A stretch of DNA of 8,333 bases from assembly GCA_030064795.1 (NCBI GenBank), contig JASJEI010000472.1:1-8333 (forward strand), given 5' to 3'. How positions within the stretch are numbered: position 1 is the stretch's first letter; the number at the start of each line of letters is the position of its first letter. The translations under genes and the position numbers were made by a program. The notes below the pieces were generated by a model, which was not told the origin of the DNA, searched no databases, and saw only the letters and a program-made list of their open reading frames with translations. Source of the stretch: Pleurocapsa sp. MO_226.B13. Its GTDB lineage: Bacteria; Cyanobacteriota; Cyanobacteriia; Cyanobacteriales; Xenococcaceae. Positions 5,919 to 8,333 of this stretch are shown one piece after another.

Positions 5919-6926
5919 ATGAGCGAAAAAGAATTAATGCAAACCGCTTGGTACAAACAACAAGGCACAGCACAAGAGGTTATTCAATATGGCAAGATGC
6001 CCGTTCCCGAACCAGGCGCAGGAGAAGTAAAAGTTAAAGTCTTTGCTTCTGGGGTAAACCCTTCGGATACTAAAGTTCGTAGTGGTTGGGGTGGTATTCC
6101 TCAAAGTTTCGATCGCATTATCCCCCATCAAGATGGCGCGGGTGTAATTGCAAGTGTCGGAGAAGGTGTATCTGGCGATCGCATTGGCGAACGAGTTTGG
6201 CTTTATGAAGCGCAACAGGGAAGACCCTTTGGGACGGCTGCGGAATATGCAATCGTACCCAGCCAACAGGCCGTAACTTTACCAGATAATACTAGCTTTG
6301 TTGAGGGAGCTTGTCTTGGCGTTCCAGCAATGACGGCTCATCGTGCTGTTTTTGCCGATGGTGTGGTTGAAGGAAAAACTATTTTAGTTACTGGTGGTGC
6401 GGGTGCAGTTGGAAACTATGCCGTTCAATGGGCTAAGTGGGGTGGTGCAACAGTCATTACTACCGTCAGCCGTGAAGAACAGGCAAAAATCGCTCGGGCT
6501 GCTGGTGCAGACTACGTTATTAATTACAAAACTGAAGATGTCGTCGAGCGTATTCGCGAGATTACTGGTAGAGAAAGAGGAATAAATCGGATCGTCGATG
6601 TTAACTTTAGTCAGAATTTAGCGGTTGCCGATGCCGTCTTGCGTACTAATAGCACGGTAGCCATGTATGCAGCCAATCCCGATGATGCTCCTGCTTTGCC
6701 GATTTTGTCACTGATGATGAGAAATATCAATCTTCGCACCATACTTGTATATACGATGCCTCTAGAAGCCAAACAAGCAGCTATTCAGGATATTACCACT
6801 GCTTTAGAAGTTGGTGCATTACATCACAATATAGCCCGACGTTTCCCATTATCAGAAGTTGCTACCGCTCACGATCTTCAAGATAGCGGACAAGCGATCG
6901 GTAAAGTAGTTATTGAAATTGCTTAG
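5919..6926 (+). CDS. NADPH:quinone reductase-like zinc-independent MDR oxidoreductase
   Basis: This 335-residue medium-chain dehydrogenase/reductase is of the quinone oxidoreductase (zeta-crystallin-like) type. The N-terminal GroES-like domain (about 10-125) holds ASGVNPSDTKVRSG (43-56), HQDGAGVIASVGEGV (70-84) and GDRIGERVW (86-94). The catalytic zinc ligands of alcohol dehydrogenases are not evident. The Rossmann domain has the nucleotide loop ILVTGGAGAVGNYAVQWAK (155-173) and AAGADYVINYK (194-204). The family reduces quinones, enones or other electrophiles with NADPH. The ATG at 5919 is preferred: GAGG (5907-5910) lies 8 bases upstream. A TTG at 5916 would add one residue. The gene ends the series, 51 bases after the SnoaL-like gene, and no terminator hairpin is visible after its TAG. 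A remnant of a different MDR enzyme lies just downstream (7090-7185). Confidence 0.92.
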   Translation: MSEKELMQTAWYKQQGTAQEVIQYGKMPVPEPGAGEVKVKVFASGVNPSDTKVRSGWGGIPQSFDRIIPHQDGAGVIASVGEGVSGDRIGERVWLYEAQQGRPFGTAAEYAIVPSQQAVTLPDNTSFVEGACLGVPAMTAHRAVFADGVVEGKTILVTGGAGAVGNYAVQWAKWGGATVITTVSREEQAKIARAAGADYVINYKTEDVVERIREITGRERGINRIVDVNFSQNLAVADAVLRTNSTVAMYAANPDDAPALPILSLMMRNINLRTILVYTMPLEAKQAAIQDITTALEVGALHHNIARRFPLSEVATAHDLQDSGQAIGKVVIEIA

Positions 6927-6979
6927 TCTCAGATTATTTACAAGACATTATTTTTTAAAGCAGGAGAATAATCAATAAG

Positions 6980-7087
6980 ATGAACACAACAAGACAAACT
7001 CAATCAGCCACAGACAAAACTACGATTCAACAACTAACCGAACAGTGGAGAGACATCTGGAGTCCGAAAGATCGAACCTTTACAGGA
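6980..7087 (+). pseudogene. Truncated second copy of the SnoaL-like gene (5' 36 codons)
   Basis: Starting at ATG 6980, 36 codons match the first 36 codons of the SnoaL-like gene at 5430 with about 7 base differences in 108. The similarity then stops abruptly. The frame runs on into unrelated sequence and ends at TGA 7142-7144, giving a 54-residue chimeric product whose tail (LALVPFLLLLPK-like) is an out-of-frame reading of an MDR fragment. Similarity begins exactly at the ATG and the upstream sequences differ. AGGAG (6962-6966) lies 13 bases upstream, longer than usual. This is almost certainly a broken gene, although a short peptide could still be made. Confidence 0.85.
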
Positions 7088-7089
7088 AG

Positions 7090-7185
7090 GGGATTAAAGT
7101 TGGCGATCGCGTTAGTACCATTCCTTCTCCTTTTGCCAAAATGAGCCAGTACGGTGTGTATGGCGAAAGCGCGATCCTTCCCGCT
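7090..7185 (+). pseudogene. Internal fragment of a medium-chain alcohol dehydrogenase-like gene
   Basis: Read in the frame starting at 7090, about 32 codons encode GIKVGDRVSTIPSPF followed by AKMSQYGVYGESAILPA. This is the end of the GroES-like domain of zinc-type or related MDR dehydrogenases (usual pattern VGDRVSxIP...YGVYGExAI.PA). The frame differs from the preceding SnoaL-like remnant and is closed by TAA at 7210-7212. It is not a copy of the quinone reductase at 5919, which has GDRIGERVW and EYAIVP in this place. The HIP1 palindrome (7103-7110) lies inside it. Both ends are joined to unrelated gene pieces, so it is a remnant. Confidence 0.75.
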
Positions 7186-7187
7186 GG

Positions 7188-7352
7188 GGTATTTCTCCCC
7201 ATCAGTATTTAATCAAATCCCGCATCGAGCGAGCCAAAGAACTGCTATCACAAAAACATAAAAGCATTGCGGATGTTGCCCTCCAAGTGGGTTTTACCAA
7301 TCAAAGCAACTTTACGAGGCACTTCAAACGGCTTGTCGGTGTTACTCCCAAA
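7188..7352 (+). pseudogene. C-terminal DNA-binding fragment of an AraC-family regulator
   Basis: From 7188, a third reading frame encodes GISPHQYLIKSRIERAKELL, then the second helix-turn-helix (SIADVALQVGFTNQSNFTRHFK) and GVTPK, the hallmark end of AraC-family proteins. The first helix-turn-helix and the whole sensing domain are missing. Homology stops at GVTPK, just before a HIP1 site (7357-7364). The frame then runs to TAG 7383-7385, overlapping the 3' end of the minus-strand AraC gene. Compared with that gene, about 29 of 55 residues are the same, so it is a paralogue piece and not a recent inverted copy. Confidence 0.85.
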
Positions 7353-7369
7353 AATGGCGATCGCTTATG

Positions 7370-8251
7370 TCATTGGTTGCGATAGGCTAGTGGTGTAATG
7401 CCCGTGCGCTTGCGAAACTGCTTATTAAGTTGGCTTTGAGTGCTAAAGCCACATTTTAAAGCGACATCAACAATTGATAGCTGTTGCTGCTTCAATAACT
7501 TCTTTGCTAGTTCTATTCGTTGTCCAATAATGTATTGGTAGGGAGAAATGCCCAGAGACTGCTTGAATAGGTAGGAAAAATAATATTGACTTATGTCCGC
7601 TACTTTGGCGAGATCGGTTAATCGGATCTTCTCAGCAAGACTATCATCAATGTACTCAATAACTTTTTGCAGTTTTTGCCTCGATAGACCATTAGAATAG
7701 TTAGTAATCTCAGGTGTCGAAGTACAATACCACCTCAAAAGATGGATTGCCAGGGCTACTTTAAGATGATCGATATACAAACTTCCACCAATGCTACCTG
7801 ATTCTAACTCTCTTTTTAGGGCGTACAAAATACCTTTAATTAGAGGATCTCGCACAGTTGCAAAATGTGGAATCAGTTCGATCTTATCTGGATTTAGTAA
7901 ATCTTGTCCCGCTTGCCTAAGTAATGAGGGTTCAATCGCCACAAACATAAACTGACCTTCTTGTTGCCATCGGACGCGGTGCAGAGTATAAGCAGGAATT
8001 ATATTTGTGTCTCCTGGGTTTTGATATTCTCTTTGGAAGCTTCCATCTAGCCATCTTTCTGTGTGGATAGAACAAAGGACAGTTGAAATTATGTGGGTTG
8101 GTACTCGGTATTCGGTAGTGTCGTATCCAGGTTGTTGATGATACTCGAAATGAATGTCGGTCCAATGGGAGTTATGGCTAGAAAGAATTGCTGGATGAGG
8201 AAGAATCAGGTTTGATGAACCCCGAGAGAAAACCTGGTCAAAGTTGGTCAG
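7370..8251 (-). CDS. AraC-family transcriptional regulator, 5' end disrupted or unresolved
   Basis: The C-terminus has both AraC helix-turn-helix motifs: LTDLAKVADISQYYFSYLFK and SIVDVALKCGFSTQSQLNKQF, followed by RKRTGITPLAYRNQ. The only standard start in frame is ATG 7948, giving 192 residues. However, the same frame stays open upstream to a stop at 8294-8296 and clearly encodes the rest of the sensing domain, for example LPHPAILSSHNSHWTDIHFE, then YHQQPGYDTTEYRVPTH, then NPGDTNIIPAYTLHRVRW, joining directly to the Met at 7948. The true protein should therefore be about 290 or more residues, with its first 15-25 residues missing. No in-frame ATG, GTG or TTG exists between 7948 and the stop; only CTG codons do (one at 8249-8251). 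The 5' end abuts a GC-rich palindromic element. The gene is either broken by that element or uses an unusual start. Its target is unknown. Confidence 0.8.
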   Translation of the reverse strand: MTNFDQVFSRGSSNLILPHPAILSSHNSHWTDIHFEYHQQPGYDTTEYRVPTHIISTVLCSIHTERWLDGSFQREYQNPGDTNIIPAYTLHRVRWQQEGQFMFVAIEPSLLRQAGQDLLNPDKIELIPHFATVRDPLIKGILYALKRELESGSIGGSLYIDHLKVALAIHLLRWYCTSTPEITNYSNGLSRQKLQKVIEYIDDSLAEKIRLTDLAKVADISQYYFSYLFKQSLGISPYQYIIGQRIELAKKLLKQQQLSIVDVALKCGFSTQSQLNKQFRKRTGITPLAYRNQ

Positions 8252-8255
8252 CCTT

Positions 8256-8321
8256 CGCCGACCGCCCCTACGAATTTGGGGACTTTGACACGCTTACCCC
8301 TCACAATTGGGGCGGTCGGCG
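8256..8321. repeat. GC-rich palindromic element (MITE-like repeat)
   Basis: CGCCGACCGCCCC (8256-8268) and GGGGCGGTCGGCG (8309-8321) are perfect 13-bp inverted arms. After an imperfect stretch the strands can pair again at GGGG (8278-8281) with CCCC (8297-8300), leaving a loop of 15 bases. The whole forms a 66-base hairpin, far more GC-rich than the adjacent AraC frame. It has no coding capacity for a transposase. It stands where the AraC start codon should be, so it is probably a dispersed palindromic repeat inserted into, or replacing, the gene's 5' end. No target duplication could be established, since the window ends 12 bases later. Confidence 0.65.
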
Positions 8322-8333
8322 GGCAATAACCTC

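Noticed and set aside
5934..6266. 110-codon minus-strand frame
   Set aside because: Antisense shadow of the quinone reductase GroES-like domain; composition and context do not support a gene.
7932..8165. 77-codon minus-strand frame beginning with MDRHSF
   Set aside because: It is an alternative frame over the upstream part of the AraC gene. The frame continuous with ATG 7948 gives convincing AraC sensing-domain sequence and this one gives none.
1..8333. CRISPR array, prophage or insertion sequence with transposase
   Set aside because: No regularly spaced direct repeats, phage genes or transposase frames are present; only short inverted repeats were found.

Overview
The window looks like chromosomal DNA of a cyanobacterium. 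The palindrome GCGATCGC (HIP1, highly over-represented in many cyanobacteria) occurs at 342, 1281, 1424, 1890, 4207, 6175, 7103 and 7357, about one per kilobase. The DNA is moderately AT-rich, and the intergenic repeats (AACCCAAC/GTTGGGTT, GGTGGGCATT/AATGCCCACC) are of the type scattered through filamentous and colonial cyanobacteria. The genus cannot be fixed from the sequence.

Layout. Positions 1-226 are non-coding and rich in inverted repeats. A leftward gene (227-1711) encodes a Tat-exported PhoD-type phosphatase. After a short repeat-bearing gap comes a leftward TetR-family repressor gene (1926-2534). Divergent from it run a small two-helix membrane protein (2606-2869) and a probable 48-residue protein (2893-3039). 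Five rightward genes follow, mostly closely spaced: an aldo/keto reductase (3097-3981), a secreted protein with two ABM-like domains (4016-4891), a VOC/glyoxalase-fold protein (4930-5364), a SnoaL/NTF2-fold protein (5430-5867) and a zinc-free quinone reductase/MDR (5919-6926).

Right side. Positions 6980-7385 are a graveyard of three gene pieces joined end to end in three reading frames: the start of a second SnoaL-like gene, about 30 codons of a different MDR dehydrogenase, and the C-terminal DNA-binding part of an AraC regulator. A nearly full-length AraC-family gene faces it on the minus strand (7370 to about 8251). Its 5' end runs into a GC-rich palindromic element (8256-8321), and no ordinary start codon remains upstream of an internal ATG.

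How it may work (inference). The TetR-family protein is the natural candidate regulator of the cluster. An inverted repeat, TTACG-TGC-CGTAA, sits in its divergent promoter region, and a related decamer sits just upstream of the aldo/keto reductase. The five enzymes combine two NAD(P)H-dependent carbonyl/quinone reductases with three small folds (ABM, VOC, SnoaL) that handle reactive or aromatic small molecules. The most economical reading is an inducible system for reducing or detoxifying an electrophile, quinone or xenobiotic. The substrate is unknown, and no polyketide or peptide synthase lies in the window. The decayed second set of the same gene types at 6980-7385 suggests that related modules were once repeated here and partly lost.
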